A DNA stretch of 64,000 bases from Lateolabrax maculatus (GCA_031216445.1 CM062202.1:598001-662000), one strand, 5' to 3'. Shown: positions 20,230 through 31,560, counted from the stretch's first letter. Translations and numbers: made by a program. The notes: generated from the letters alone by a model not told the origin.

Positions 20230-21800
20230 CTTTACAGAAGCATGCTCGCAACTACCAGGACAGTTCTCCTTATGTTCCACAATCAGTAGAACAAAGCTTC
20301 TACCTGGACAACTGCCTGGAGAGTCTTCCCACCATACCCAGTGGACCAACTGTGCAGCTTAGTGGCAGAGGGAGGATTGAGCTACGACAGTGGGCCAGTA
20401 ACCAATCAGCTGTGGTAGCTCACCTGCCTACTGAGGCAAGGTCTGCTGCGATGGAACAGTGGCTAGTTCAGAACCGTATCGACCCAATGGAGCCCATGTT
20501 AGGCCTAAGGTGGAATTGTGCAGCAGACACCCTCTGCCCATCAAGCATTCAGCACTGACAATGAGGACTATCCCCCACCTCAAGCTCTGTGCTGCACTCT
20601 CTGGAGCTCAGCTGGCTAAGCTTGTGAGGTAGACTGACTCCATGACAGTACTGGAGTAGCTCCAGTCAGATTAGTGCCGTTTCAAGGTTTTTATTGGAAC
20701 CCATGTGTCCTTGGGTTCCAGGAGTTGTCTGACAAGCGAGCTCTGGTTAAGCTTGGTCGATAGAGTATGGGGCCTCCTTTCCTTAAGCAGAGCACTGATC
20801 ACTGACCTAAGAGACTGGCCCCACACCTCCAGTGAGCTCATCTGAACTGAAGAGTGTTACCCTCTGCTTTTTAACAACGGTGGAGAGGAGCTTTACCATC
20901 CCTGACGCCACCAGATTTAGTACGTGGAAGGAGCTGGTTGAAGCAACCCAGCAAGCATGTCTAAATACGGCAACAGACCCTGCCAACAACCAGTCCAGGG
21001 GTCATCTGGATGCCGAGTCCTTACTGCTAAGAGAGTGCCAAGGCCAAAGCTTACCCGAGGAAGTGGCTGCTCTCCATGCACAGAAACCTGTGCCCTCCCA
21101 CAGTCTCGCCCCCGAATGGGATTCCACACACTGTATGGTCCGGGTCGGGGGGAGACTAGAGAGCTCCTCAGACTCCTCTGTCCACCCCTTCTATTCAACA
21201 GGCATTAATTGTTTTGGGCCTTATTTGGTCACGATCGGCAGAAGGAACAAGAAGCGCGGGGGAGTCCTATTTAAATGCCTCACCACTCATGCTATCTATA
21301 TCGAACTACTCAACTCTATGGATGTGGATGCGTTCCTGCTCGTCTTACGTAGATTTATTGCCAGAAGAGGATGACAGAAGGAGGTATTGTCAGATAGTGG
21401 CACCAACTTCTGTGGGGCAAAGTGGGAACTTCAAGAAGCCTTTGAGGCTCTGGAGCCGCAACTGAAATCACTGTTGGCAAACTACCAAATCCTCCTCAAG
21501 TTCAACCCACCAAATGCCCCAGCTCTGGGGGGGTCTAGGAAAGGGAGGTCTGCTCGATAAAGAATGCTCTTCAGGTGGCAGTTGGAGCCAGACAGTCTGT
21601 GAAGATGTACTGTACACTGTCTTAATGGAAGTAAAAGGGATTTTGAACTCAAAACCACTAGGTTACATCTCGATAGATGTTGCTGATCCTGACCCTGTCA
21701 CTCCTAACATCCTCCTCATGGGGCGGGGCATGGGGAATGCAGCTTTACCTCAAAACTGTTTATGCTCCAACTGTCATGGGGCGGCAAAGGTGCCACCATG
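20230..21800 (+). mobile_element. BEL/Pao-type LTR retrotransposon, pol remnant
   Basis: Three overlapping frames preserve pieces of a pol polyprotein. At 20300-20530 there is an RT/RNase H-proximal segment (YLDNCLESLP, ELRQWASNQSAVVAHLP, MEPMLGLRWNC). At 21200-21370 there is the integrase core start (FGPYLVTIGRR, GVLFKCLTTHAIYIELL, ALRRFIARRG-like end). At 21380-21720 there is the integrase C-terminal half (SDSGTNFCGAKWEL after a shift, VKGILNSKPLGYIS, DPDPVTPNILLMGR). This order and these motifs fit BEL/Pao elements. No LTRs, gag or protease are visible, and frameshifts and gaps show it is dead. Confidence 0.75.
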
Positions 21801-21804
21801 CTAC

Positions 21805-22090
21805 AGCGAATTACATTTTTAGCCCTCTCGTTGAAGTGCTGGACCGGGTAAAAGTGGAATGGACCCGTGCTGTCAGTGTGGCTACAGATGGCGCACCATC
21901 AATGATCGGGAGAAAAACAGGCGTCCGAACAGACGAAATTCTGGGAGAAAGTACAAGCTGCAAATGGAGGACAAAGTTTTTGGACATTTCACTGTATTTT
22001 GCACCAGGAGACATAGTATTTCAAGTCGTTTAAAATGGATCACGTCATGAAAGTGGTTGTCCAAACTGTTAACTTCAAGCGAGAGGGCTG
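21805..22090 (+). mobile_element. hAT-type transposase fragment, plus-strand part
   Basis: Plus-strand reading gives VSVATDGAPSMIGRKTG and, after about 130 bp, MDHVMKVVVQTVNF. Both resemble the central region of hAT transposases of the kind domesticated in GTF2IRD2. The fragment runs into a minus-strand part of the same transposase at 22100-22450. Confidence 0.6.
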
Positions 22091-22099
22091 AATCACCTG

Positions 22100-22450
22100 C
22101 CATCTGAAGAATCGGACATGATTTCTGCAGCCTTCAGCATGCATGTTTTCACAAACTCACCCTGAGTATGGCTTTGAGGCTGAGGCTATTTTGTTAGCAG
22201 TAAGGTAGCTAGCTTTCACCGCTGCATCACTTATCTCTCGGCTCCAGGTAAAAACTGTTGTTTCTTTAGACTTGCTTGCAGGTTATTTATCTTCTCTTTT
22301 CTGAGCTGTCCTTGCAAGCGGTCATATTTTTCGCCATGGTGAGTCTCATAGTGGCGCCGGATAATATATTCTTTGAGCACTGAAACTTGCTGCAAACACA
22401 ACAAACACACAGGTTTTCCAATTATCTCTATAAAAAAATAGCTCTGCACT
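22100..22450 (-). mobile_element. hAT-type transposase N-terminus, minus-strand part
   Basis: The minus strand encodes YFFIEIIGKPVCLLCLQQVS, VLKEYIIRRHYETHHGEKYD and LRKEKINNLQASLKKQQ, then (with a stop) AVKASYLTANKIASASKPYS and FVKTCMLKAAEIMS. This is the usual BED-like zinc-finger region (C-x2-C, H-x4-H) and following helix of such hAT transposases. It points away from the plus-strand part at 21805-22090, so the copy is inverted or rearranged. Confidence 0.65.
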
Positions 22451-22724
22451 CTGTGTCCATTTTTCTCTTTCTTGACAGAGACATTTCGGGTTGAGGGTGT
22501 TATGCTTTCGAAAGCAAAAAGACTGGACGCATTAAAGAAGGCGGGTTGATGCCATCTGCTGTTAAGATCTGGTTCTCAATGTAAATCGCTACTCTTATTC
22601 TTTACTTGATTTAAGAGTCTATGGTATGCTCTTACTGATACAGTGGGACTCCCAGTGGACTGATTAGGAATAGCAGCTACTTTTATAGAAATGCAATTTA
22701 TGTCTTTCTGTAAATTTCACACTT

Positions 22725-22800
22725 AGCAAAGTCATCCGGTGGGCCGAGCTGGACCCCCTGGTGGGCCAGATCCGGCCCACGGGCCGTATGTTTGACAGAC
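22725..22800. repeat. hAT-like transposon end
   Basis: GTGGGCCAGATCCGGCCCAC, then GGGCCGTATGTTTGACAGAC. The GGCCC-rich, TTTGACA-ending sequence is typical of terminal regions of hAT elements in vertebrates and lies about 280 bp beyond the N-terminal coding part, on the side expected for its 5' end. Confidence 0.5.
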
Positions 22801-22899
22801 TGTGAGAGTGTCTGAACCACATAATGGCAGTAAAAAATGTTTTTAGGACTGTCTAATTAACATGGTAATTGTTTTGTATTTAATAAAAATTAATGTGTT

Positions 22900-23530
22900 A
22901 ATTTGACAGCCCTTGAAATAATCAATCATTATTATATAATAGATAGATATTAGATAATTATAATTAATTATTATTTAATATCATAAACGGGGCACCACCC
23001 TTGGAACAGGGAAATTGAAGGCCATAAGAATCAACCTAGTCTCATAAATTGTACTAAATAAGTTTGGAACTTAACTTGGAATAATAATTAAATGAATAAC
23101 TACAACCAAAATTAAATTTTTAAATAGCTAGTAAAGGTTGAAGGATTTTGGACATCTAAATAGAAGAGGTTGACAGCATTCATTCTTGTGCAACATCAAA
23201 TAGACCAGCATGTACATTCAAAAGCATTTATTTAACAGATAAAGCAGTAAATAAAACACCCAGTAGGTAATCAAACTAACTACACTAAACAAAAGAACAG
23301 CGTGTGTGTGTGCATGTTGGGTGTGCACCAGAAATAGTGTGCATGTTTCTTTGTTTTGCGTCCGTGTGTTCCACGCACATGAGCTTGAACCAAGTGTTGG
23401 GTCAGAAACAAGTTTGTTGAATTTTCTCTCCACTTGTGTGGAGAAGTGTCGGGGCCCATTTTGGTTTGTTAGCTGGCGACTCGGAACCACAACTCTTCCC
23501 AGCCGACCTGAGGTCAGTGTTCTGAGTGTA
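22900..23530. other. intergenic DNA
   Basis: AT-rich to about 23215, then a GC-balanced stretch with GTGTGTGTG near 23300. No gene recognised. The GC-balanced part may be the 5' region of the unassigned open frame at 23533-23835. Confidence 0.35.
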
Positions 23531-23532
23531 GG

Positions 23533-23835
23533 TCAGAGGTAACCGGTTGCTCCTTTGTTCTCCAGCAGAGTTGGCAGCTCGGCACTAACTTCCTTCATTA
23601 CTCCCGTGCTTGTAAAGGTAGCCAGTAGACTTTGTGTCATAGCGGCTAGCTCTGAATGAACTTCTTTACTCTCCGTTAGTGGTGCGTAGTGTCTCTGTAG
23701 GGCTGGCCCTGAATCGTCGACTATTCGACGATTCAATTTAAGGAGCCTGATAAGACTGCAAATCTCACAGTCGAATCGTTGCAGTGGTGTGAAAATGTAA
23801 AAAAATCTCCTTAGTGTGCATGAATAAATCACCAT
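23533..23835 (-). other. unassigned open frame, possibly from a DNA transposon
   Basis: A 100-codon open frame whose C-terminal half (TESKEVHSELAAMTQSLLAT and on) looks like amphipathic helix rather than random translation. It lies beside GAATCGTCGACTATTCGACG (23711-23730), an imperfect inverted repeat like those near the ends of some hAT-type elements. I do not recognise the family; it could equally be chance or a relic. Confidence 0.25.
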
Positions 23836-23839
23836 GGTA

Positions 23840-24975
23840 GACTAAATTGCACTATCCAAATTTGCGGGAGCATCGAAGAAGCATGCTGGCTGTTTAGCAA
23901 ATGACAAACTACATGGAGACGAGCGAGTCTTCTCATGCTGTTAGAATAGTTATTATCACTGGCTGGCCGCTCAAGGTTACCCAACCACCACCAAAATGCA
24001 CATCACCATTGGGACTTGCTTTCACTGCCAAATTGATTGACAGGTTTTTAAAAACTAATATATGTGAATGATGAAGATGATGAAGAATCAGAAAAGACAA
24101 TACAAAGCGATGCCCCGTCCCCCAGGGTCACCTGGGTTGTCTCCTTTCTCTACAAACTAAAATTTGTGCCAATAAATGAGCTTACAATCATTTGGAAAAC
24201 AATTTATCCAAAGCCACATAGGGAGCAAAGTGAAGCCATGGATGGCACCACTAACCCCACAATTACTGGCCAACACCATCGACCACCAAGCTACAAAATT
24301 ATTCAAAAGATGCTAATCACACAATGTGGCTATAATGCAAGGACCAGCACTAACTAACTACCAAAGTTCTTTATATTCACTACTAATAATACTTTTCAAA
24401 GTTTATACATGTTAATATTTTCACTTAAAATCTGTTTACACACAAACAAAACAAAATGTATATTTTCCATTTGTTAGTTAAAGTCTTTAATCAAACATGA
24501 CAATGTACCAGTGATGTGCAGTGTATGGGGAAATTACTTTCTGCGCCTTTAAAAATTATTGTTTTTTCCAGAATAAATACTAAAATCATGCACCAGATTG
24601 CCTCTAAACTACCCTTGATACAGTACAGGTACATGGACTTAATTACTTTGCATCTCTGTTTATCACAATCTACACACTTCATCCTTCTTTGAGTTCTTCA
24701 AAAGCTCAAAAATGATTCACTGTAGCACAAATAGTATCAAATTTCAGAATGGGTTTAAAAATGTGTTCACAGTTGGAAAGCAAACTTCCCTTAACCCATA
24801 AAAAACAGAACACAAAACACAGTTTGCATGCGACCATATACATTTCTGCATGATGAGATTTGAGTTTTAAGACACATCAAAATCAGTAACTACAGATGTC
24901 ATTACTAATTACACAAACAGAATCAAAGGCAGACTTGTTTTTATCACTGGTCAAGTTTACACAATCTGTTAGATT
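23840..24975. other. intergenic DNA, no gene seen
   Basis: A 97-codon plus-strand open frame at 24064-24357 has an acidic start (DDEESEKT) but no recognisable domain. The rest is AT-rich spacer downstream of OR6. Confidence 0.4.
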
Positions 24976-24978
24976 AGA

Positions 24979-25899
24979 TTAAGCCAAAACCAGACTTTTA
25001 CATATGATACGGATTTTGGACATTTTCAGTCCATACATTACAGGGTTGAAAAGGGGCTGGCATGTAAGAAAATATAATGATAAGAAGATTCGCAACATGT
25101 TGGGTACACTGTTCATATTAAATCTGCTCTGTAATATTTCAAAGAAACAACCAAAAGAAAAGTTCAAGAGGGAGGCGAGGTGAGGTGTGCAGGTGCTGAC
25201 AGCTTTTTGTCTTGTCTGTTTGGAACCAGAAAAACAAACTTTAAGAATCTTCATGTAACTGTAAAGGACTAGAGAAACAGGACATGAGATTGTGAGAAAA
25301 GTGGCAATGAGTCCATAAATGTTATTGACTGTTGTGTCATAACATGCCAGTTTAACGATGGAGTAATTGTCACAGTACACTTTGTTGATAATGTTCCCAC
25401 ACAGCTGTAAAGAGGCAATTAAGGATATCAGAACAACAATTGCAAGAAAAGGGGATAACCAACTTAGAGCAATAAGCATTGCAACCTTGTTAGACGTCAT
25501 ACGTGTGTTATACTGTAGAGGACAGCAGATAGCGAGGTATCTGTCATAAGACATGACGGCTAAATTGGAAAATTCCACACTTCCATAAGAGTACACACAG
25601 AAAATCTGCAGGAAACAAAAGGGAGCAGAAACAGTGTGAATGTCAGAGAGGATCTGAAGCAGAAGGAATGGAAACAACCCTGTACTACCATACAGCTCAT
25701 TCACAAACAGACTGCACAGAAACAGGTACATAGGTTCATGTAAGCTTCTGTTCATGCAGATAACCACTATGAGCAAAACATTGGCACAAAGAATTAAAGT
25801 ATACAAAGACATAACAGTTAGAAAAAATAAATATTTTAAATGGCCACTGTCAAAGTAAGCATTGAATGTGAAGTATGAAATCTGAGTTGAGTTAACCAT
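24979..25899 (-). CDS. olfactory receptor, teleost type (OR6, subgroup A)
   Basis: An intact receptor of 306 residues, started at the ATG at 25899 (MVNSTQISYFTFNAYF); the frame stays open for nine codons upstream, but only to a GTG. It shows NST, LHEPMY, MSYDRYLAIC, KAVSTCTPHL and NPVMYGL. It combines features of OR2 (C-tail KMSKIRIICK) and OR3 (FGCFFEILQSRFNMNSVPNM in TM6), as expected if segments are exchanged between neighbours. Loop 2 has the variant IASLQLCGN and the following CYDTTV, which it shares with the OR4 pseudogene. It is the last member of subgroup A; the next gene, 1.1 kb upstream in the window order, belongs to subgroup B. Confidence 0.95.
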   Translation of the reverse strand: MVNSTQISYFTFNAYFDSGHLKYLFFLTVMSLYTLILCANVLLIVVICMNRSLHEPMYLFLCSLFVNELYGSTGLFPFLLLQILSDIHTVSAPFCFLQIFCVYSYGSVEFSNLAVMSYDRYLAICCPLQYNTRMTSNKVAMLIALSWLSPFLAIVVLISLIASLQLCGNIINKVYCDNYSIVKLACYDTTVNNIYGLIATFLTISCPVSLVLYSYMKILKVCFSGSKQTRQKAVSTCTPHLASLLNFSFGCFFEILQSRFNMNSVPNMLRIFLSLYFLTCQPLFNPVMYGLKMSKIRIICKSLVLA

Positions 25900-26149
25900 G
25901 ATCCTTGTGATGTTGCAAAGCAACACCGTTTGCAGGTAGAACTAATTGTACTAATCATATCACATTTCCACAAATATTAAACAAATCTAAATGACGTCAA
26001 ACACATATGAATAGTATTTAGTTTTCTTTCATTAAAGAAAATTCATCTTCAGGAGCATTTATGACAAATACTTTCTGTAATTTAAAAGTCCACAGAATGC
26101 TTAGGTGAGAAACTAAACCACACAGTTTGACATTGTATGCATCCTCACA

Positions 26150-26290
26150 TTCATCTGTTTCCTTGCTGTAGTCAGACTGGGAATCCAAACTCTGCTTCTG
26201 CATCTTTAAAACGTTCAAGTCAGGAGACACCCACAGCAGCAGTCTGACATCATCATTACGGGACCCAAAGATTGATCCTGATTTCTAATT
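26150..26290 (-). promoter_or_regulatory. putative OR6 upstream module, degenerate
   Basis: Plus-strand GGAGACACCCACAGCAGCAG (26222-26241) and CTGACATCATCATTACGG match the spacer and TAATGA-type site found upstream of OR1 and OR2 (minus reading TAATGATGATGTCAG). A TATA-like TTTAAAACG (minus CGTTTTAAAG) lies at about 26205-26215. The splice-donor position has ACAG followed by ATGAATG instead of GTGAATG, so the first-exon donor of OR1/OR2 is not conserved. Confidence 0.45.
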
Positions 26291-26339
26291 CATGGATAAA
26301 ACAAACTTTTAAGAAATTTTAACTTGACATATGATAATA

Positions 26340-27025
26340 TGTTTTATGGTCCTATGTTTTATGGTAGGCCCCATTCCAGTCAGAGGTTTATATACCAATC
26401 AAGGGAGATTGATCAATCATCCATTTTTGTGGCACCACTTATCCGTCAGAATGAATCTCTGGCAGCCCCTTCTCCCTACCTGTTCCCATCACCCTGAAAG
26501 CTGTGCTGTTGTTAGGGGCAACAGCATACTGCTGCCGCCAGTGATGCTGTTCTCTCTCTGGTTGGAATCTATCCAGGTTCAACACATTATGGGTCAGGTC
26601 TAAAGTCTGAGAATCTGGACCCATGAAGGCCTCTAGTTCACGGATTCTCACTAATCTGTTGGTGCAAAATGAGTTGGTAAAAATCTGAGTACATCTGGCC
26701 ATGTGCACCAGTTAATGAATTTGAGTAAGAGGTATGGTATAGTATGTTAAGGCATTACTTTTGCTCTGGTGTTTGCTCTCTTGTACATTTGTTTCTGGGC
26801 TCATCATTTATAACAGTATAAGGGGTTGCTGTCTGAAACAAATACAAGAAATACCACTCAATATTTCTCACTGAGTCTGACCTCATGTCATGTTTCCCAT
26901 GTTTTTAAAATTCATTGCCTGAACTTTATTTCAGTTCATCCCATCCCACATTAATCAGTGACAGTGAGACTGTTGCATTTTGTTATTATGAAATATTTAC
27001 TGACATTGACATTACTGACTGTTAT
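26340..27025. other. intergenic DNA
   Basis: Spacer with GC-balanced DNA at 26350-26700 that carries open frames on both strands without known motifs; probably an old repeat. Confidence 0.35.
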
Positions 27026-27029
27026 TCAA

Positions 27030-27980
27030 CTACATAGTATTTCTGCGACCAGCCAACATTTTATAACAGAAGAAATGTTTACATGTATTTCGTATTTTTG
27101 ATATTTGCAACCCATACATGACAGGATTCAAAAGTGGCTGTATGATGAGAAAATACAGAGACAGAATGATACGTAAGTCACCGGATACACTGGTCATATC
27201 GAATCTGCTCTGAAGGATTTCAAATACACAGCCAAAAGAAAAATTCAGGAGAGAAGCAAGGTGAGGTGTGCAGGTGCTCACAGCTTTTTGTCTCGTCTGT
27301 TTGGAACCAGAGAAACAAACTTTAAGAATTTTCATGTAGGAGAAAAGGATGGGAAGCAGAGGAACTACAACAGTGAGAACAATACCAAAAAGTCCATAAA
27401 TGTTATTCACTTTGGTGTCTGAACATGCCAACTTAACAACAAGGTAGTTATGACAATACAAACTGTTAATGATGTTTCCACACAGTGTCAAACGGATGTT
27501 TAAGGATAAAGTAATTAAGAATTTCACAAAAGAGTACAGCCATATTACAGCAATAAAGATAACTGCCTTATTAAATGTCATACGTGTGTTATATTGCAGA
27601 GGACAGCAGATAGCAACGTATCTGTCATATGACATGATGGCCAAATTGCAAAACTCTACATGTGCATAAGTATACAAACAGAAAATCTGCAGGTAACAAA
27701 AGGGAACAGAAACAGTGTGAATGTCAGAGAGGATCTGAAGCAGAAGGAATGGAAACAACCCTGTACTACCATACAGCTCATTCACAAACAGACTGCACAG
27801 AAACAGGTACATAGGTTCATGTAAGCTTCTGTTCATGCAGATAACCACTATGAGAGACATGTTGGCAATAACAATTACAATGTACAACAACGCAGTTAAC
27901 ATGAAATACAAGTATATCAAAGGTCCTACATGTATATAAGTGCTAAGAGTGAAGTATGTTAAAGTTGAATTTACCATCAT
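27030..27980 (-). CDS. olfactory receptor, teleost type (OR7, subgroup B)
   Basis: An intact receptor of 316 residues beginning MMVNSTLTYFTLSTYIHVG; either Met could start. Subgroup B features are a TM1 of LLYIVIVIANMSLIVVICMN, DRYVAICC after TM3, loop 2 LNIRLTLCGNIINSLYC, and a longer basic C-tail (CYKMLAGRRNTM). KAVSTCTPHL and NPVMYGL are kept. It has SGDLRIIL where others have a PSLLRIIL or PNMLRIFL type segment before TM7. A large part of its 3' half is almost identical to OR11 at 43.3 kb, although OR11 otherwise pairs with OR10. Confidence 0.95.
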   Translation of the reverse strand: MMVNSTLTYFTLSTYIHVGPLIYLYFMLTALLYIVIVIANMSLIVVICMNRSLHEPMYLFLCSLFVNELYGSTGLFPFLLLQILSDIHTVSVPFCYLQIFCLYTYAHVEFCNLAIMSYDRYVAICCPLQYNTRMTFNKAVIFIAVIWLYSFVKFLITLSLNIRLTLCGNIINSLYCHNYLVVKLACSDTKVNNIYGLFGIVLTVVVPLLPILFSYMKILKVCFSGSKQTRQKAVSTCTPHLASLLNFSFGCVFEILQSRFDMTSVSGDLRIILSLYFLIIQPLLNPVMYGLQISKIRNTCKHFFCYKMLAGRRNTM

Positions 27981-28289
27981 TCTTGTTTTAGTGACAAAAC
28001 AACAACGGTTTGCTCATTATAAAAAGGTCGGCTTCTCAGTTTGTGTCCCAAAATGAATCATTTGTTTCAATGAAAGATATTGTTCAGAATAACACAAGCA
28101 TCACTTTCATGTTTGCTGAGCTTCACACTGCTAAATTTTTTTTTTAAACTCACAAGCAGCATAAACTTTCCATTTGCTCCAGGCCCTTGGTGAATGCACA
28201 AATACAGTTAAATAGATGTCTTTTAGATGACACAGAAACATTCATGTTACAAACATTTGTGACCTGCTGTGCTGCAGCGTACTACAGTA

Positions 28290-28385
28290 ACTAATGGGAG
28301 GCTGCAGCAGTATCTGCTGCTTTATACATCTTCATGACAAGTGAATATCGACACAGAAGTCCCACATCTTTCATGTCATGTCAGC
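28290..28385 (-). promoter_or_regulatory. putative OR7 promoter
   Basis: Minus-strand reading gives TATAAAGCAGCAG (TATA box at 28321-28326 in plus coordinates) about 345 bp before the start codon. Nearby GCTGCAGC sequences follow. OR8 has a similar GTATGTAAAGCGGCAG at about 32855-32870, and the duplicated OR10/OR11 have CAAACAGCAGATG at the same relative place, so subgroup B seems to have its own version of the module. Confidence 0.45.
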
Positions 28386-28399
28386 AGGGAATACCATAG

Positions 28400-29225
28400 T
28401 TACCATTAGTTTGTTTTTTCTGCACACTGTTGCGGAAACTGAAATAGTCAGTACTTGTCTAGTACAGATGAAAGTTGGTAATTAAATACCAAATTACACA
28501 ATATTCAATATCCTAAGTAGATCTACATTGCTTGCAAGCAAAAACAATCATCAGTTGCACAGATATGACTGAAGAGAGGCAGTCCCCCATCAGTTCTTAT
28601 ACTTTTAGAATTGAACACACACACAACAGCAACTGTAACAATCGACAGGATTCACATGATCTCATTCCACCTCTCTTTCCACCTTGACTTTATCTTCTCT
28701 TGATACTTTCTTTGATGTAGAGGAACATAGTTCTTCTCTTATCATGCCTTTTCATGTTTCAAAAGGATTGCCACCTGCACCGACTCCCTAGTTCCCCATA
28801 CATTCCACTGTGTGGCAATGTTTTTCCTCAGAACCATGTGAAAATACATAAAGCAGTTATATTCTTTGTTTACAGAACTATATGCATCAACTTCTTTCAG
28901 GACACTCACGAAAACCAAGATTTTGTAATATCAGGGTGGATAAATACTTAAAAACATCTAATCATTTAGTAAAAATGTGATCTTATTAGAAAACACTTCA
29001 TTATAACAAGGTGTGTAGTCATTATTACTATGTTTGGAAGGTTGGTACATAGTCTGAGAATAGTGAAAAGTAAGAGATAAAGCTTCTGGAGTCATTTTAC
29101 TCATAGCGCACGTCTTTATCCCCATGGTTGGATGTGATTGTCAAAGTCAGTGTTATTAGGTTCGGTTTCATGTTCATACCCCATGTGCCCCTACTACTGT
29201 GAGTAGTCCCCTTGTAATCTGCTCG
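28400..29225. other. intergenic DNA, no gene seen
   Basis: Spacer with no recognisable coding motif or repeat family. Confidence 0.4.
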
Positions 29226-29269
29226 TTTATTCAGTTTCTATTTTAATTCACTGCACCTACAGGATAGAT

Positions 29270-29640
29270 TAAAGTGAAGCAACCTTTCTCAACCTGTTGC
29301 GTTAGTTGTGTGTTGTGTGTCACCTGTTCCGAATCAATGGGTGACTTACTTTGGCGTCTACCGCCCTGTTTGTTCCAGATGTGCACGCTAGCCTGTTTTT
29401 GGAGTGACCGCCTGGGTATGAACTTTCGTCGACAGGGCTGTGCTGCCTTAAGTTACCGTTTTTCAGCTGTTTAACTAGTGCAATATGTGGTCTGAAATAA
29501 AGCCCGGTTTGTAAATTTGGAAACGCGTGGCCCTCCTGGTCTTCCCTCTTTGCTGTGGAGTTTGTTCTGGACGTAGCTAGCAGGCTAGCTTTAAAACTAC
29601 AGTAAGGGGCCACGAGTCTGGGAAGGCAACAGTTTTCAAA
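29270..29640. repeat. possible solo LTR or other repeat
   Basis: This block is GC-balanced and CpG-containing in an AT-rich setting. It has AATAAAGCCCGGTTTG (29495-29510), then GGAAACGCGTGG, which looks like a polyadenylation signal within an LTR. No LTR boundaries or target-site duplications were found by eye. The identification is weak. Confidence 0.3.
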
Positions 29641-29649
29641 GGGTTAAAA

Positions 29650-30470
29650 AACATTTAGAACATATTGGAATATATTTAGTACATAGGCTATGTAGGCCTA
29701 CAGTTTACTTTTTAAAACATTTGCAACAGCTGTGTGCATGGAACACATTGAAAGCTTATTGTAATTAATAAACACAACATGCCATGAATTGAATATGAAA
29801 TTTCATGAAGTCGCAATTATACGACTCCGCAGAGCTATCGGCTCCACTGAACTCAAACAATCGGTCGCCCTCTCCTTCCACTTTGAGGATGAGCAGCTGG
29901 AACAGTGACAGGAGATACCAGATAAACAACAGCATGAGTTCAGCACTTTGTCCTCAGGCAGAGGAACAAACAGGCAGAGGACAGGATTACGTCACCGTGA
30001 ACAAGTAAAAGGAAGAATTAACCAGCTAACACGTCAAGTTAGACTTTACAGTTCAAATACAATAAAGTATTCTCTATTGATGTTCTATTGAACTAATTAT
30101 GTTTATTATTAATAAAATAATATTAAATAATGTTCCAGTTAATGTTAACTATTTCATATTTTTAACTTGCCTATTGATATTCACTCAGACTGCCGGCAGC
30201 ACACACGCGTCACCCAGGTAGCCTGAAACAAACCTTTTCTCCCCGTATACGAAGTTTATATTATGTTCATTCTAATGTTGATTAACATAAATGGAGTTCT
30301 AAAACTACAGCTAAGGCTCTCTTCTTTGATTTTACATCTTCAATATAATTCAGCCACAGCCTTTTGCTGGTTCGGGTAAATTACTGGTACCATTCATTTC
30401 TTACTAATGATACAGATAGTTAAGGTTGATCAGACATATTCAGCTTCTATTGTTAGTGACTCAGGAGCAC
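29650..30470. other. intergenic DNA, no gene seen
   Basis: AT-rich spacer with short open frames lacking motifs. Confidence 0.4.
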
Positions 30471-30479
30471 CCCATGGTT

Positions 30480-31430
30480 GAGTTGGCTCACGTCTACTTT
30501 TCACTTCACGCAACGGCAGAGACAGGAAAACCTGGAGGGGGGTGAATTAGATTTAGTGGAAACATTTGATACAGTTGACCATTATCTACTCATAAAAAGA
30601 TTGCGCTCTACTGGCTTTGATAGGGATGCTTACAGCTGGTTTCAGAGTTACTTATGTGACAGACGTCAGTGTGTGAAGATGGGGGGAGCTCAGTCTGGAT
30701 TCCTGCCGGTTACAATTGGTGTGCCTCATGGATCTATTCAGGGCCCTGTCCTGTTTATCATTTATATCAATGAAACTTTTGTCTTCCCTGCATGGTTGCC
30801 AAATTCATCTTATTGCAAACGATACTATTTTGTACTGTATTGCTGATTTTGTTCAACTAGCTATCAAGAAACTGCAACCCTCCTTCCATGGATTGCAACA
30901 TTCTCTTGCTAATCTTAAACTGATACGTAACACAAATAAAACAAAGTTCATGGTTAGACTACTGCAATCTGCATATATGTACTGTCAATGGTTTAAATAT
31001 TGAAAGGGTTAAGTAGCTTGGCATCTGGCTCAAAAACAAATTTACATTTAAATATCACATCAGGAACCTTATTGGCAAATTACGGCAATTACAGAAATAA
31101 ACAAAACAGTTTTCCTTTGATTTGCAGGAAGAGGATTGTTGAATCAACCTTATCAGTTCTGGACTGTGGAGATGTCAATTACTGACAGCCTCCACACTTA
31201 GGCCCTTAGATTCTATTCATCACTCAGCCCTGAGGTTTATTACTGGTGATTGTTACAATACTCACCACTATATGTTCTATAATAAGGTTGGTTGGTCTTC
31301 TCTGACTGAGAGACACAATAATCATTTGTATCTGTATATCTATAAAAGTCTGATCAGAAAATTACCATCATACATCACATCTATGTTGCATTGAAATCCT
31401 GGTAAAGTTTTAACTTGCTCCAGTGACATG
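30480..31430 (+). mobile_element. LINE reverse-transcriptase fragment
   Basis: The plus strand preserves polymerase pieces in shifting frames: TFDTVDHYLLIKRL (motif A), WFQSYLCDRRQ, TIGVPHGSIQGPVLFIIYIN (motif B), ANDTILYC (motif C with YADD mutated to IAND), then a thumb region RNLIGKLRQLQK-like, LDCGDVNY, and SIHHSALRFITGD to YITSMLH. It is a CR1/L2-type LINE distinct from the Maui-like copies. The catalytic motif C is broken. Confidence 0.75.
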
Positions 31431-31560
31431 TAGCAAGGTATCTGTCACAAGACATGGCAGTTAAGTTACACATTTTTTTATTTGCATAAGAGTAAAAACA
31501 GAAAATTGGCATAGTGAGGTATCAGTCATAAGACATGATGGCTAAATTGCTAAATTATAT
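31425..31560 (-). pseudogene. two short olfactory receptor relics in tandem
   Basis: GCAAGGTATCTGTCACAAGA at 31432 and GTGAGGTATCAGTCATAAGA at 31515 both match the minus-strand segment coding for LAVMSYDRYLA in the ORs. The first continues for about 75 bp toward the TM3 start (GCATAAGAGTAAAAACAGAA). They lie just 3' of OR8 and are remnants of lost or partly copied genes. Confidence 0.7.

Noticed and set aside
20832..21374. 180-codon plus-strand frame that could be taken for a host gene
   Set aside because: The motifs (PYLVTIGRR, GVLFKCLTTHAIYIELL) are those of a BEL/Pao integrase, and the neighbouring frames hold the rest of the same decayed pol.
29270..29640. Endogenous retrovirus
   Set aside because: Only an LTR-like fragment with AATAAA was noticed; no gag, pol or env sequence adjoins it, so a viral origin cannot be claimed.
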